DNA of 64,000 nucleotides. It comes from Meandrina meandrites. Taxonomy: Eukaryota > Cnidaria > Anthozoa > Scleractinia > Meandrinidae. The position numbers were made by a program, and so were the translations under genes. Position 1 is the stretch's first letter; every line of letters starts with the position of its first letter. The notes below the pieces were generated by a model. The model had not been told where the DNA came from, ran no database searches, and saw nothing but the letters and a program-made list of their open reading frames with translations. Below, piece by piece: positions 7,615-16,727 of this stretch. The stretch is taken from the NCBI GenBank assembly GCA_963693305.1, contig OY855914.1, positions 18,082,260-18,146,259 of the forward strand, read 5' to 3'.

Positions 7615-8089
7615 TTGCAACCAACCACCATTTGTTGAAACGTTTTTCTGCTTTATTTCTGGTTTGTTTCATCTTCGGCAAACTTTTCGTGAGCTTTTTC
7701 AGTATTGCATTTTTCGCCGGCCAATCGTCATGCGAGACCTTTTGAAAATAGTTGTATAAAAAACAAACGTAGTTACACGAACCGGGATTTAACCGCTTGA
7801 ACTGGTAAATGACATTACCCAAAAAGGTTAGCCCCATTTCGTCACCGACCTGATCTAAAGAAATGCCGGGTTTTTTTAGTACCGCAATTAAATACCATAA
7901 TTTGGGGTGGTGTCTCACCTCTTCATGGGGCTCATCCCGCAGTGGGGGTTCCCACTCGTAAAGGTCAAGTTCGATTTCGGGTTTGATTTCTTTTATTTTC
8001 GCTTCCTGCTTTTTCAGCAACATTTCTTTAAGCTGATCCTGGTGGGGGGTTAGCAACTGCACACCCCTTAGGTAAGGTTTTATAGCCAT
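7604..8089 (-). CDS. Unknown element protein
   Basis: 161 residues from ATG 8089; an upstream ATG at 8107 would add six residues, but the TATATAC box lies between them, favouring the shorter form. The protein is charged with amphipathic helices, a Glu-rich segment and an aromatic C-terminal part (YVCFLYNYFQKVSHDDW). I recognise no domain. A middle section (LWYLIAVLKKPGISLDQVGDEMGL) resembles a helix-turn-helix but is not convincing. The gene is divergent from the integrase (28-bp gap), hinting at a regulatory or replication role. Two palindromes lie within it (7941-7956, 8042-8076). No counterpart is seen in element 2. Confidence 0.6.
   Translation of the reverse strand: MAIKPYLRGVQLLTPHQDQLKEMLLKKQEAKIKEIKPEIELDLYEWEPPLRDEPHEEVRHHPKLWYLIAVLKKPGISLDQVGDEMGLTFLGNVIYQFKRLNPGSCNYVCFLYNYFQKVSHDDWPAKNAILKKLTKSLPKMKQTRNKAEKRFNKWWLVANSG
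7941..7956. repeat. Palindrome AGTGGG-GGTT-CCCACT
   Basis: Member of the GC-rich palindrome group, with 4-bp centre, within the leftward gene at 7604-8089. Confidence 0.6.
8042..8076. repeat. Rearranged composite palindrome
   Basis: A half-copy TAGCAACT is placed between GTGGGGGG and the ACACCCCTTAGGTAAGG tail, as if the AGCAAC type had inserted in the GC type and then partly been lost. It lies within the 5' codons of the leftward gene. Confidence 0.6.
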
Positions 8090-8117
8090 GTATATATGCC
8101 CGCGCATAATTATTTAA
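8090..8117. promoter_or_regulatory. 28-bp bidirectional promoter candidate
   Basis: The space between the leftward gene (ATG at 8089) and the integrase ATG contains TATATATG, GCGCGGGC-type core and ATTATTTAA. A/T boxes lie close to both start codons, like the 1125-1155 and 34708-34741 intervals. Confidence 0.45.
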
Positions 8118-9110
8118 ATGGATAAAAAATTAGAGAAGCTTTACTACAGTCCGCAAGGTTACTGGAAAGGTATCTCCGCCATTAAAAAATTAGCGGTCGC
8201 TGCAAAGGTGCCTGAAGTTGTTGCCAAAGAATGGTTGTTCAGGCAAGCGCTCTGGCAGATCTACCTTCCCGCGCCGCGCTATATTCCTCGCCTAAAATTC
8301 GATGTGCCTACGCCCAACAAAGTGCATCAGGCAGATCTTCTTTTTCTGCCACATGACAAAGTGGGCCGTAGCACTTACAAATACGCGCTTACCGTTGTTG
8401 ATGTTGCCAGCAGATTCAAAGAAGCTCAGCCTTTAACTTCTAAAAACTCTGATGAGGTTGCCAAAGCTTTTAAGACAATTTATACTCGTGGACCTCTGAA
8501 GTGGCCACAGATGTTGCAAGTTGATCCTGGGCGTGAATTTATGGGTGCTGTTACAAAAGAAATGGAAAATCACAAAACTTCCATCAGACGCGGCCACCCT
8601 GAAATTCACAGAGACCAAGCGATCGTTGAACGTTTCAATCGTACCTTGGCTGAGCGTTTGTTTGGGCACCAGTACGCAGTTGAAATGCGTTCGCCTGAGG
8701 GTTTGCGGTCTACTGTGTGGGTAAAAAGGCTTCCCAAAGTTGTTTCTGCTCTGAACAACCAAGTCACTCGATTGATTGGTATGAAACCTGCTGCTGCTAT
8801 CAAGAAAAAAAATGTTTATGCAGAGCCATCAACTAAATATTTGAGACCCGTTGGTTTGAACGAAAAAAAGCTCCCATCCACCGTTATGGTTCGGTATTTG
8901 TACGAACCTGGCGAGCTTGAAGGTGGGACGAAAAGAGCCACTGATCCAATCTGGTCTTTGAAAGTTTACAACCTTGAACGTTCTTTTACCAAACCGAATC
9001 AGCCCGTTCTCTACTATTTGCGCGACGGGCCTAAGCGTGGTTTTGTACGTGAAGAACTGCTTGTGGTACCTCCGGATACAGAATTACCTCCAGCTGTGGG
9101 TAGCAACTGA
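8118..9110 (+). CDS. Retroviral-type (rve) integrase
   Basis: 330 residues. The catalytic triad is visible: Asp73 (HQADLLFLPHD), Asp136 (LQVDPGREF) and Glu171 (IVERFNRTLAE), with 34 residues between the last two. The N-terminal ~55 residues have helices with WLFRQALWQIYLPAP before the core. The C-terminal part (about 260-325: DPIWSLKVYN..., KRGFVREELLVVPP) is the SH3/chromo-like DNA-binding tail found in Maverick integrases. It would insert the linear element with a 5-6 bp target duplication. The last 100 residues are almost the same as in the element 2 integrase. The stop codon lies in a composite palindrome. Confidence 0.95.
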   Translation: MDKKLEKLYYSPQGYWKGISAIKKLAVAAKVPEVVAKEWLFRQALWQIYLPAPRYIPRLKFDVPTPNKVHQADLLFLPHDKVGRSTYKYALTVVDVASRFKEAQPLTSKNSDEVAKAFKTIYTRGPLKWPQMLQVDPGREFMGAVTKEMENHKTSIRRGHPEIHRDQAIVERFNRTLAERLFGHQYAVEMRSPEGLRSTVWVKRLPKVVSALNNQVTRLIGMKPAAAIKKKNVYAEPSTKYLRPVGLNEKKLPSTVMVRYLYEPGELEGGTKRATDPIWSLKVYNLERSFTKPNQPVLYYLRDGPKRGFVREELLVVPPDTELPPAVGSN

Positions 9111-9126
9111 GTTGCTGATACCCCAC
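9096..9126. repeat. Composite palindrome between integrase and PolB ends
   Basis: GTGGG-TA-[AGCAACTGAGTTGCT]-GA-TACCCCAC. The palindrome of the AGCAAC type is nested in GC-rich arms. It provides the integrase stop TGA (9108-9110) and abuts the PolB stop at 9127, spanning the convergent junction. Confidence 0.85.
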
Positions 9127-12100
9127 CTAAATGTGATATTCGATTGGTTCGGTGTGAATCCCGTCGGGCAGCACCCATCGTTTGTCATAATATGCACTCA
9201 GCCCCAGCTTCTCCTGTTCGTAAGTTACTATATTCCCGTCTCGCATCCGAAACCCTCTGTTTGTGGCCATATCCTTGTTTCCTTCCAGCGCTGTCTTGAA
9301 ACGATGCCAGGTTATGTCGTTTTGCTTCTTTGACACCCCTTTTGTGCTTAGCTTCCGTTTCTCCCCCCGGTCGTCTGCATAATAACATTTTGAGCATAGC
9401 GCTATCATCCGCTCCCCCTCAAACTCCTGCTTAAATAGCCCTGGTATTCTCCCTCTCCACTTTTTCCATGCCTTCCAATCCCCTTTTTTTGCCTCAAATT
9501 CTTCTTTCAACTCTGGGTGCACAGTGTCCTCGAGTTCCTTATTTGGTATTCGCCAATTCCACTTGTTCCATGCCAACCAATTCTTTTTTTCTTCCTCGAA
9601 TTCTTCTCTCATCTCTGGCCTCACAATGTCTTCGAGTTCCTTTCCTGATATCGCCAAGTAGTTGCTGTCTGTGTCCATCTGTATCAGCTCGAAATCTTTT
9701 CTGTCAAAGTACCTGTCCAGGAAGTCATAATAGAATTCCAACATCCTCAGCTTCGCCAGCTGATATACCGCGATTCCTATCTGAAATGGGCGTCTTATTG
9801 TGATTCGGGGCTTTCGGCTTTCTAACTCATAGGCCTTTCCTATCTCGTCTAGATTCGCGAAATACGTGCTTCGCAGGGCTCTGTCAACCACCTTCTCATC
9901 TTTGGTGTAGATTACGTTTGTTTGCCGTTTTAAGGCTTCTATCAGCTTTCCATACCCGCTGTTTCCTAGCAGTTTGAATATATCCGCCAGCAGTGCTTTG
10001 CTTTTGTACTCATCTCCTGTCCTGCGTGCCTCCGTGACTTGTTCCACGAACCAGGGGAAGATCTTTGCCGGTGTGTAGTCAATTGTGCGATAAACCTTTG
10101 TAATTTCCGCTCCGTGATTTATATACCATAGTAACAGAGGCGCGTATAGTAGTATCCTCTTTGCTGACAAAGCTCCCACGAGTTTTCTCCCATCTCCGCG
10201 ATTTCTACCTGTATCTGTCAAGTATTTGATCATATGCTCAGGGACAGCTTTGGCTGGCACCACTTTGTTGTAGAAGAATGGGCACATTTCCTCGAACTTC
10301 GGATGTAAGTGGTTTGGAATCTCTATGTCTACTTCTGCGTATCCGAACCAGCTTCCTTCTTTGAGCATAGACGTTAGTACAAATGGCGCTGTCAAGTCGT
10401 CATTGTAGTGTTCAACTCTTTCCTTTCCGCAGGGCATATCTCTTAGCATGGTTGAGAGATACAGGGCGTTGGCATCGTATCCGAGAATGTTTTGGCAAAG
10501 TTTTGGTTCTGCTATTTGATGCGACCTTATTCTTGTTTTCCCAACTTCGTGGTATCTTGTGAAAACAAGGCTCGGCCCTCCGACTACAGCTTCTTTTAAC
10601 ATCTCATAGGCTTCTTTGCTTGGGCTGTAAAGATCCGCGTTGCGTTCTATTGCTCCCTTTAGCAGGTATTGTAAACTCACACTTGGGATGCTGACTGGGT
10701 CTTTCATTATATCGATTCCCTTCTCTGTGTAGAAGTTTCTCATCTTTTCCAGAGCCTCAAGTCCTGGGGCTACATCTAGATTATTATAGTAACGCACCCA
10801 GTCTTTGAAGGTTTTCATACCCTTTTCTCGGAACAGCTTTTGGCTAGCTTTCCATTCTGACAGTTTTAATGTAAATTCACCTTTCAACTTTGAATACCAA
10901 TTTGGGTAATCCGGTAATCCTGGGTAATCCAGCTTTTCTGGTCTGTCGAACCACTCGTACGGAAACCATGATTTCGTTGTCTTACAGTCGTAGGCGTTTA
11001 CCCACATCTCGTAAGAGGTTCCTGGGCCTAGGTAGTTTATTATGTCTAGGAAACGGAAGCCCGATGTCAGTAAGAACATGATTTTGTTCCCATTCTTCGC
11101 TACTCTGACTTTGTTGGCTGTGCCGGCTAGTTTTTCAGCGAAGTGTTTCTTTATTAGATTGAGATCGTATTTCCCGGAGTTGAAACCGAGTACTGGGACC
11201 TGGTCGCACCATTCTTCTATTTTTTTCCTCTGGTCTTTTGGCAGCAGGGTGACGTCTGCTGGCATAAACTCCTTTCTTACTCGTTTCCTGATGTTTTTTC
11301 CGCGTCTTTCCAACTCTTCTGTGAACTTGCGGATCAACACTGCGGGATCTTTTTCGCAGATATGGGTTGGCTCTCTTTCGTGCGTGTCGCCGATGCTAAC
11401 TGAGACTGGCATGTGTACGTTCTCGATTGTGAGTCTGTCTGTCAGCTCCTTCCGCTGATTTTTGGCTCCGTATGCCTCAAAATCATACAAAATAGCGTGT
11501 GGGTAACTTTTTGTTTTTGCTTCTGGGAGTTGTTCTACATATCTGTCTCCAACTTCGCACGCCCAACACTCAACCACTTTGTATCCTTCCTTTCTGAGGT
11601 AAGCCGTTCTTCTCTTTGTTGCTTGGTAGAGTTCTTCTCTTGTTCTGCCAACACGTTCTACTATTTTATCTCGATCAGGGTAACATTTTGGACAACCGTG
11701 CCAGTAGCAACCGTGATACTGCAGAACTAACTTTCTCTCATGGTTGTATCCATCAACTGACCTTTTCCCTATCCATCGCTCTCCTCCGTGCCCTGACATT
11801 GCGTGGTGTATGGTCATTTTCCAATGTTTTGCCACGTACTCTAGCCACTGAATTGATTCTTTCGATGCGCTATGTTTTGGGTAAAATGCTTTCTGGTAAG
11901 CTGACTGTGGTGCTTCAACCTTTTCGCCTGGGCAATCTATTACTGTTTCCCCTTTCACACATCTATCTGCATGACGTTGAAGATGGGTTGCTTGTGTGAA
12001 TCTTGCGTGGCAATGGTTGCATTCGTAAGTTTTCGCTAACTTTGCTATGTCTTTTATCAAAAATGCGTGCTCTCCGTAAATTCCTATTGTCATAACGTTT

Positions 12101-13200
12101 TTAAACTGGGATGCCGGATTTCTTGTCAGATGCCATACAACTTCTTTATCATCTACACGCTCTGGTATATAAACTCTTATTCCGACCCAACCTGCGAAAG
12201 CAACGCCCTTATTCAGGTGCATTTCTACCTTTTCCAATTCATCAAGAGATGTTTTTACACAATTGGTCGGTGTATAGCGGAGCTTGAAGAAACTCTTTAC
12301 CAGACCTCGCGCTGCTTCTGTACTTCGATCCGGTCTTGCTCCTCTGTGCACAGCTATACATCGCCATAAACATAAGTTATCCCTATAGGTGTTCATCGTC
12401 ACCATTGCTTGTTTTCTCCCCGCGTTTGCAAGTTTACGCAGCCAGTCTGGTAATGGCCCTGTTCCCATTAGCGGTTGACGGTCAAGCACAACTTTTACAT
12501 CAACAGCGAAGTAGTGATCGAAGATCCATTTTGTGTCTGGTCTTTCGATTGAATCTACTTCCAGACGTTCAGACTCCCTTTCCTTCAACCATTTTTCCGC
12601 GTCTTCTAGTTTGTTTATCCACCGGGAGCCTTTTTCTGTTTGGTAGTAGGTTAGAAAGGTTCCATCTTCAATGTTGCGCAAATTAAATGCGAAAACGTAC
12701 CTTATGAAAAATGATGTTCTTACTTCCTTTCTTATTTTTTCCATGAATTTTGCTGTTTGGTCTCTTTCCAGATTCTTTTTGATGCGCCACCGAATAAAAC
12801 GCCTTCCTTTTATCTTCTCTTCTCCCTCAATTGTTTCGTCCTTGAACTTAGCCTCAACCTCATTCTGGTAGTCTGCCACATTTCTTATGTTTTGCGGGTG
12901 GACGGGATCAAATTCCTTCAGAAGTTGAAACTGCCTAATTATTTTTTGTCTTCTGTTCTTTTTTCTTGGGGGTGGAATTGGTTGGTAAGGTTTTGGTCGC
13001 AAAGGTGGTTTTAATCGCTTCTGCGCTTCTTCTGGGATTGGTTCTTCCAGCGCATTCCTTATTATCTTTTTAACCGCGGGGACGTTTTCAGAAAGAAGTT
13101 GCGATAAATAGCGCAACTCTGCCGGGTCTATTCTCGCGAGTTCTTGTTCGAGAGATTCGAGGTCTACATTTTCCAATGAACCGAAGTCTATTTCGTCCAT
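9127..13200 (-). CDS. Protein-primed family B DNA polymerase with extra N-terminal domains
   Basis: 1357 residues. In order: Pro/Lys-rich N-terminus; a possible OTU-like cysteine protease region (NLCLWRC, Cys277; EHAFLIKDI, His378); a C2H2 zinc finger (393-414); a VSR/restriction-endonuclease-like region (~450-550, DGYNHERKLVLQYHGCYWHG); then the polymerase. Exo I is YDFEAY (Asp573, Glu575), Exo II GFNSGKYDLN (Asp679), Exo III YYNNLD (Asp809). Motif A is GYDANALYL (Asp909), motif B KLLGNSGYG (1076-1084) and motif C MDTDS (Asp1176, Asp1178). Key residues are present, so it looks active. A 34-residue unit (KELED...RIP) is tandemly duplicated at about 1188-1255. Start ATG 13200 lies just inside the terminal repeat, after ATAATATACA. 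Confidence 0.95.
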   Translation of the reverse strand: MDEIDFGSLENVDLESLEQELARIDPAELRYLSQLLSENVPAVKKIIRNALEEPIPEEAQKRLKPPLRPKPYQPIPPPRKKNRRQKIIRQFQLLKEFDPVHPQNIRNVADYQNEVEAKFKDETIEGEEKIKGRRFIRWRIKKNLERDQTAKFMEKIRKEVRTSFFIRYVFAFNLRNIEDGTFLTYYQTEKGSRWINKLEDAEKWLKERESERLEVDSIERPDTKWIFDHYFAVDVKVVLDRQPLMGTGPLPDWLRKLANAGRKQAMVTMNTYRDNLCLWRCIAVHRGARPDRSTEAARGLVKSFFKLRYTPTNCVKTSLDELEKVEMHLNKGVAFAGWVGIRVYIPERVDDKEVVWHLTRNPASQFKNVMTIGIYGEHAFLIKDIAKLAKTYECNHCHARFTQATHLQRHADRCVKGETVIDCPGEKVEAPQSAYQKAFYPKHSASKESIQWLEYVAKHWKMTIHHAMSGHGGERWIGKRSVDGYNHERKLVLQYHGCYWHGCPKCYPDRDKIVERVGRTREELYQATKRRTAYLRKEGYKVVECWACEVGDRYVEQLPEAKTKSYPHAILYDFEAYGAKNQRKELTDRLTIENVHMPVSVSIGDTHEREPTHICEKDPAVLIRKFTEELERRGKNIRKRVRKEFMPADVTLLPKDQRKKIEEWCDQVPVLGFNSGKYDLNLIKKHFAEKLAGTANKVRVAKNGNKIMFLLTSGFRFLDIINYLGPGTSYEMWVNAYDCKTTKSWFPYEWFDRPEKLDYPGLPDYPNWYSKLKGEFTLKLSEWKASQKLFREKGMKTFKDWVRYYNNLDVAPGLEALEKMRNFYTEKGIDIMKDPVSIPSVSLQYLLKGAIERNADLYSPSKEAYEMLKEAVVGGPSLVFTRYHEVGKTRIRSHQIAEPKLCQNILGYDANALYLSTMLRDMPCGKERVEHYNDDLTAPFVLTSMLKEGSWFGYAEVDIEIPNHLHPKFEEMCPFFYNKVVPAKAVPEHMIKYLTDTGRNRGDGRKLVGALSAKRILLYAPLLLWYINHGAEITKVYRTIDYTPAKIFPWFVEQVTEARRTGDEYKSKALLADIFKLLGNSGYGKLIEALKRQTNVIYTKDEKVVDRALRSTYFANLDEIGKAYELESRKPRITIRRPFQIGIAVYQLAKLRMLEFYYDFLDRYFDRKDFELIQMDTDSNYLAISGKELEDIVRPEMREEFEEEKKNWLAWNKWNWRIPNKELEDTVHPELKEEFEAKKGDWKAWKKWRGRIPGLFKQEFEGERMIALCSKCYYADDRGEKRKLSTKGVSKKQNDITWHRFKTALEGNKDMATNRGFRMRDGNIVTYEQEKLGLSAYYDKRWVLPDGIHTEPIEYHI
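9455..9660 (-). repeat. Tandem duplication of ~102 bp within PolB
   Basis: Two adjacent copies encode 34-residue units that begin KELEDIVRPE and KELEDTVHPE and end in RIPN/RIPG. It lies between motif C and the Cys-containing C-terminal block (ALCSKCYY). Relatives that I recall have one unit. Confidence 0.8.
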
Positions 13201-13316
13201 TGTATATTATGTAGAAAAATATTTTTAATAATTAATTGTTGTTAACTTAATGTTGTATTTCTCTAATTGAAAAACTTTTATACTGCACGGTGTCAATTCT
13301 CTAATTGCTTGTCCCT

Positions 13317-13426
13317 CCGCCCTCTGTTTATGTTTCCTGCGTCCTTTTTCCTAAGTAGTATAGCCGGGATCCGCCGCCCTCTGTTTATGTTTCCTGCGTC
13401 CTTTTTCCTAAGTAGTATAGCCGGGA
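13317..13426. repeat. 57-bp direct repeat, two copies
   Basis: The unit starts CCGCCCTCTGTTTATG and ends AGTAGTATAGCCGGGA; 53 of 57 positions are repeated exactly in the second copy. The end of copy two is the first arm of the terminal hairpin, so copy one may be a relic of an earlier end. Confidence 0.9.
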
Positions 13427-13618
13427 CTTGACTAAAACTATCTTGGCAAACCTAAATTTTCCACACTCTTTAGGAGACTATAGTCAGGGGCCAAAATCGG
13501 GGCACGCGAGCTTTGTGAGCGTGGTTTGATTTTGGTTCCCCTGACTACTAGTCTCCTGAAGAGGTGGGAAATTTAGGTGCGCCCGAGATGGTTTTAGTCA
13601 AGTCCCGGCTATACTACT
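13411..13618. repeat. Terminal hairpin of element 1 (208 bp, imperfect)
   Basis: Outer arms AGTAGTATAGCCGGGACT / AGTCCCGGCTATACTACT are perfect, extended by GACTAAAAC / GTTTTAGTC; further in, AGGAGACTA / TAGTCTCCT and GTCAGGGG / CCCCTGAC pair around a GC-rich centre near 13515. Element 2 ends in an unrelated hairpin of similar design. Confidence 0.85.
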
Positions 13619-13672
13619 ACGGGAATCAGACAGTCAAAAGAGCAACGAAAACCAAAACACCATTCATTTACA

Positions 13673-13697
13673 CCCCCCCCCCCCCCCCCCCCCCCCC
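13673..13697. repeat. Poly-C run (25 bp)
   Basis: Uninterrupted C homopolymer in the intron between the element end and the Ig exon. A likely site of length error. Confidence 0.95.
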
Positions 13698-13744
13698 TGT
13701 GGGACACTTATTTATATCAAAACTAATTGTTTGTCTCCCTTCAG

Positions 13745-14026
13745 AAAAACCTACAGCCGACATTACTCCAAACCCACATCCAACACTTATGGTAGGGGAC
13801 GAGCTCAAACTGACTTGTGAAGTCAATGAAGTGACAACGGATATCAAATGGTTGAAAAATGGTGCCCTGGTATCTTCAAGAGCACATGTCAGTCCCCCAG
13901 CAGGAGACAAAAGCTTTCTTTCAATTGAAAAAGTTGTGGAAGATGACAGTGGTGAATACTCTTGTGAAGCAAGCAACGAAGCAGGGATTGTGTCTCGGTC
14001 TTCGTCCGTCAAAATCGAAATTAGGG
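13745..14026 (+). CDS. RTK gene: Ig (I-set) domain exon
   Basis: 282-bp exon between acceptor TCTCCCTTCAG and donor GTAAGA, phase 1 at both ends as is usual for Ig-domain exons. It encodes one Ig domain with both Cys (LTCEV, YSCEAS), the core Trp (IKWLKNG) and the DSGEY motif. Upstream exons of this gene should lie left of element 1, so the element appears to sit in an intron; this is inference. Part of a membrane receptor facing the outside. Confidence 0.85.
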
Positions 14027-14931
14027 GTAAGATTAATTTTCTTGTAAAACGCCCCATGTATTATCCGCCTATACCTCTTCGGCAATAAAAATACGTTCAT
14101 TCAAAGGTTGGAAAGTAAATTAAATTATCCTACTCGACTCTTGATCTCTCTCATCAACACAGACAATAAACAGGCGCAAGGACAATATTTAGCTATTAGC
14201 CAAAACTTTACATTCATCACAATACATACAAAGAAAGGATAGGCCACTTGGCTCGAACGCAAACAGCACATACAAGAAGACTGAGAGTGTCGATAAAGTG
14301 TCATATTTGTTGGAAAATGAAACTGAAGTTAACTCTAAGGAGTGATTTCTTATCACTTCATAACTAAACTAATCTTAGCCCAAGCCAAACAGAACAGTGT
14401 ACCTAGCAACCCCGTCCCAGGAAAAAAAAAATACTGTTAATAGTTATTGTACAAAGTAAATAAAGACGCACTCATGAAATGTGGCGAAAAAACCGACTTG
14501 ACAAGAACATCCAGCTCTAAACAAGTACCAAAGCAAAATGCTGGAAAACAGTTGTTGTAGAAAGGTGCTAAAGCATATTTTACACTGAATATAAAGGAAA
14601 GGTACTTATGAATGGTAAAAACTGTGATGGCCAGTCTTCTCACATAAGAGCAGATTGGGATGATGTGTATCGCTTGACAGGGGGGTAGAGAAATGAGATA
14701 TGATACATAATGATAGCAACCCTTTTAGAGGCCCAGTGATAATATGTATTCATGGTACAATGTGATGCTTCTAACTCAAGTATGCCAAAGAAAACATGTT
14801 TTGGTTTACAGTTTCTTTTTTTAAGATGCATCAAAATGTTTAAAATTTAAATACGTACTTTGAATTTGTTGATACAAGAATAAAACAATTCAGTGCAAGA
14901 ATTGTAATAAGATTAATATAAATATTCGCAG
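14027..14931 (+). other. RTK intron
   Basis: About 0.9 kb of A/T-rich non-coding DNA between the Ig and membrane exons. I see no gene or mobile element. Confidence 0.6.
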
Positions 14932-15045
14932 CCACTGGCGGATCTCTGAAGTGGTACTACATTGTTGGACCTACATTGGCTGTTCTTCTTATTTTCTCTG
15001 CTGTTTCTGTTGGATGGTACTTTTGCAGGAGTCCAAGGACAGCAG
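14932..15045 (+). CDS. RTK gene: transmembrane exon
   Basis: 114 bp, phase 1 to phase 1, flanked by ATTCGCAG and GTGATC. It encodes a short extracellular stalk, a hydrophobic membrane span (YIVGPTLAVLLIFSAVSVGW) and a basic stop-transfer (CRSPR). It connects the Ig domain to the intracellular kinase. Confidence 0.82.
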
Positions 15046-16133
15046 GTGATCCTTAAAATAATTATCATAAAGGTTTTGTTACTTAGTGGGCGTTCTCAGT
15101 GATGCCGATGGCAATGATCTGCAACTACAAACATAACAACCCACGTATTAGAATATACATGTTCTTATTTTTCTTAAGTTTTTTTGCACATGTCAATTTA
15201 TATAATAAGTGAATGAGGCACGATGTTGATCTTTTTAGTAATTCGTAGTTGTTTTAAAAATAAAATTATCTAGGAAGCCAATCTTAGCTAATTTTTGCCA
15301 AACTACAGCACAAAGTTAAAGATCACATATGACCAGAATGTTACAACAAAATCCTGCGCAAACCTTCATTCTTGATTTACTTAAAAACGCTTTCACAGAT
15401 TATTTTTTGTCTACAGGTAGTCAATCTATTATACTTTGACATATAAAAAATGGATACAAAGTTTAGACTAGACTTCGAGCTAATCAGGCTTGTTTAAAAA
15501 CAAATTAATAATACGACAATCGTTGCTATGGTAACCTTTTTTGCTATGGAACAAGAAAATATTAAAATAAAGAATTGTAGTGTAGTTTGGCAAAAATAGA
15601 ATAGTGGCTTCCGAGGGAATCTTTATTTTAAAAACACCCACCTAAATGACGCTAATAAACACTTCATCGAGCCTCCTTACTAAGAAGTCTACAGTTATAA
15701 AAATTCCTTACTTCCAACTTCCTACATTTAACAGCTCACCAATCGATGTTTGCGACAATTTTCTTAACCGCTCTACGATTATGAAGGCCAAAAAAGCATC
15801 GTTCAACTTGCAACATTCCTGCGATGCAAAGTCCAATTTTCAGTTTATTTGTCTCTTACTCAACAGATTGGGCAAAAATAAAAATAAAAAAAAAAATAAA
15901 AATTTGACATCTAAGCTTTGTACCTCTAAAATCAATAAATTGCCATCCCAATATTCCGTGGAGTTCTTTATCAAAGTGTCTACACTACAACCGTGTACTT
16001 AATCCATGAAAAACGCATTTATTACAAATAAGAGGTAAATTCGTAAGAAGCCGAGTTAGATGGAAAATGGACAACATTTTAACACAATTTGTTTATATTT
16101 TGTATCTTTCATGGTTTTTCGTCTGGATTTCAG
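15046..16133 (+). other. RTK intron
   Basis: About 1.1 kb, A/T-rich. Apart from an A-rich stretch near 15,880 I see nothing specific. It ends in the pyrimidine tract and TTTCAG before a probable microexon. Confidence 0.5.
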
Positions 16134-16143
16134 CTGGAAACAA
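16134..16143 (+). CDS. RTK gene: probable 10-nt microexon
   Basis: CTGGAAACAA between acceptor GGATTTCAG and donor GTAAGA. The previous exon ends in phase 1 and the next begins in phase 2, so they cannot join directly; 10 nt converts phase 1 to phase 2 and keeps the juxtamembrane frame open. Another undetected exon could also fill this need. Confidence 0.5.
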
Positions 16144-16229
16144 GTAAGATTATCGTTCATATTTTTAACACTCTGTTTTTGCTATTTTTGTAAACGCCAT
16201 TTATTTTATCGTCCAATTTAAGTGGCTTA

Positions 16230-16356
16230 CCATACCATAGAAAATGCAGCCAATCAAAATACAGAAAAGCCGTTGCATATTCGACGGTACTACACTCAAA
16301 ATTCTCGTCATACTCTGCGATTTTACGCCCGACGAATTTTTTTATGACATGGTGTA
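16230..16356. mobile_element. Short MITE, copy 1
   Basis: About 127 bp, ends TACCATACCATAGAAAAT and ATGACATGGTGTA, with internal sequence related to the copy at 16569. Non-coding, inside an RTK intron. Confidence 0.55.
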
Positions 16357-16568
16357 GAATAAAAAATAAAATAAAATAAAATAAACTAGGCAGTTAATTA
16401 TTTTTGCCTGAGTTCGACAATAGGCCACAATACAAGTTACTACCATAAACCAAAGCTTCTATAAAAACTACGGAGACCATATGTGGAGTATTCACAAAAA
16501 TGGAGAACTTACATTTAAGTAAGTTTACTCTGTACCTGTCTGTAATTTAATTACTGCGTGGACGTAAT

Positions 16569-16697
16569 ATACCATGTCATAGAAAATACAGCCAATCAGG
16601 ATGCAGGAAAGCTGTATATTTAAAACCAGCCTCCCATCATGCACTGTGATCTTATTCCCGACGAAATATAGTAGTCATATTTTCTATGACATCGTAT
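16569..16697. mobile_element. Short MITE, copy 2
   Basis: 129 bp with 19-bp terminal inverted repeats ATACCATGTCATAGAAAAT / ATTTTCTATGACATCGTAT. A partial third copy seems to lie near 28,390-28,420 (TTTTCTATGGCATGGCAT). Confidence 0.65.
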
Positions 16698-16727
16698 AAA
16701 ATAGTCATAAAACACTTCCTCGCGGTA

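Larger units (their letters stand above)
1..13618. mobile_element. Element 1: integrated Polinton/adintovirus-like element, left end outside window
   Basis: The block carries the hallmark set of these elements: protein-primed PolB, rve-type integrase, packaging ATPase, adenain-type protease, capsid-type proteins and a parvovirus-type phospholipase A2, tightly packed on both strands. Its right boundary is placed at the outer edge of the terminal hairpin. The left end and any target duplication cannot be seen. At least one gene (7062-7589) is frameshifted and the protease lacks an ATG, so the copy may be decaying, or there are homopolymer errors in the assembly. It lies just upstream of an Ig-domain exon of a host kinase gene, probably within an intron. 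Family assignment rests on motifs, not on a database search. Confidence 0.9.
13201..13618. repeat. Right terminal repeat of element 1
   Basis: A/T-rich inner part with the PolB promoter (ATAATATACA, AATATTTTT), then two direct copies of a 57-bp unit (13317-13373, 13374-13426) and a hairpin reaching the element end. The matching left repeat is outside the window, so its exact length is unknown. Confidence 0.75.

Noticed and set aside
9468..13014. Several plus-strand frames of 60-140 residues
   Set aside because: Antisense of PolB in element 1; no promoter boxes or domain signatures.
13564..14088. 174-residue frame with a poly-proline run
   Set aside because: It starts within the terminal hairpin and reads through a poly-C homopolymer into the Ig exon; the real exon starts at the splice acceptor at 13,745.
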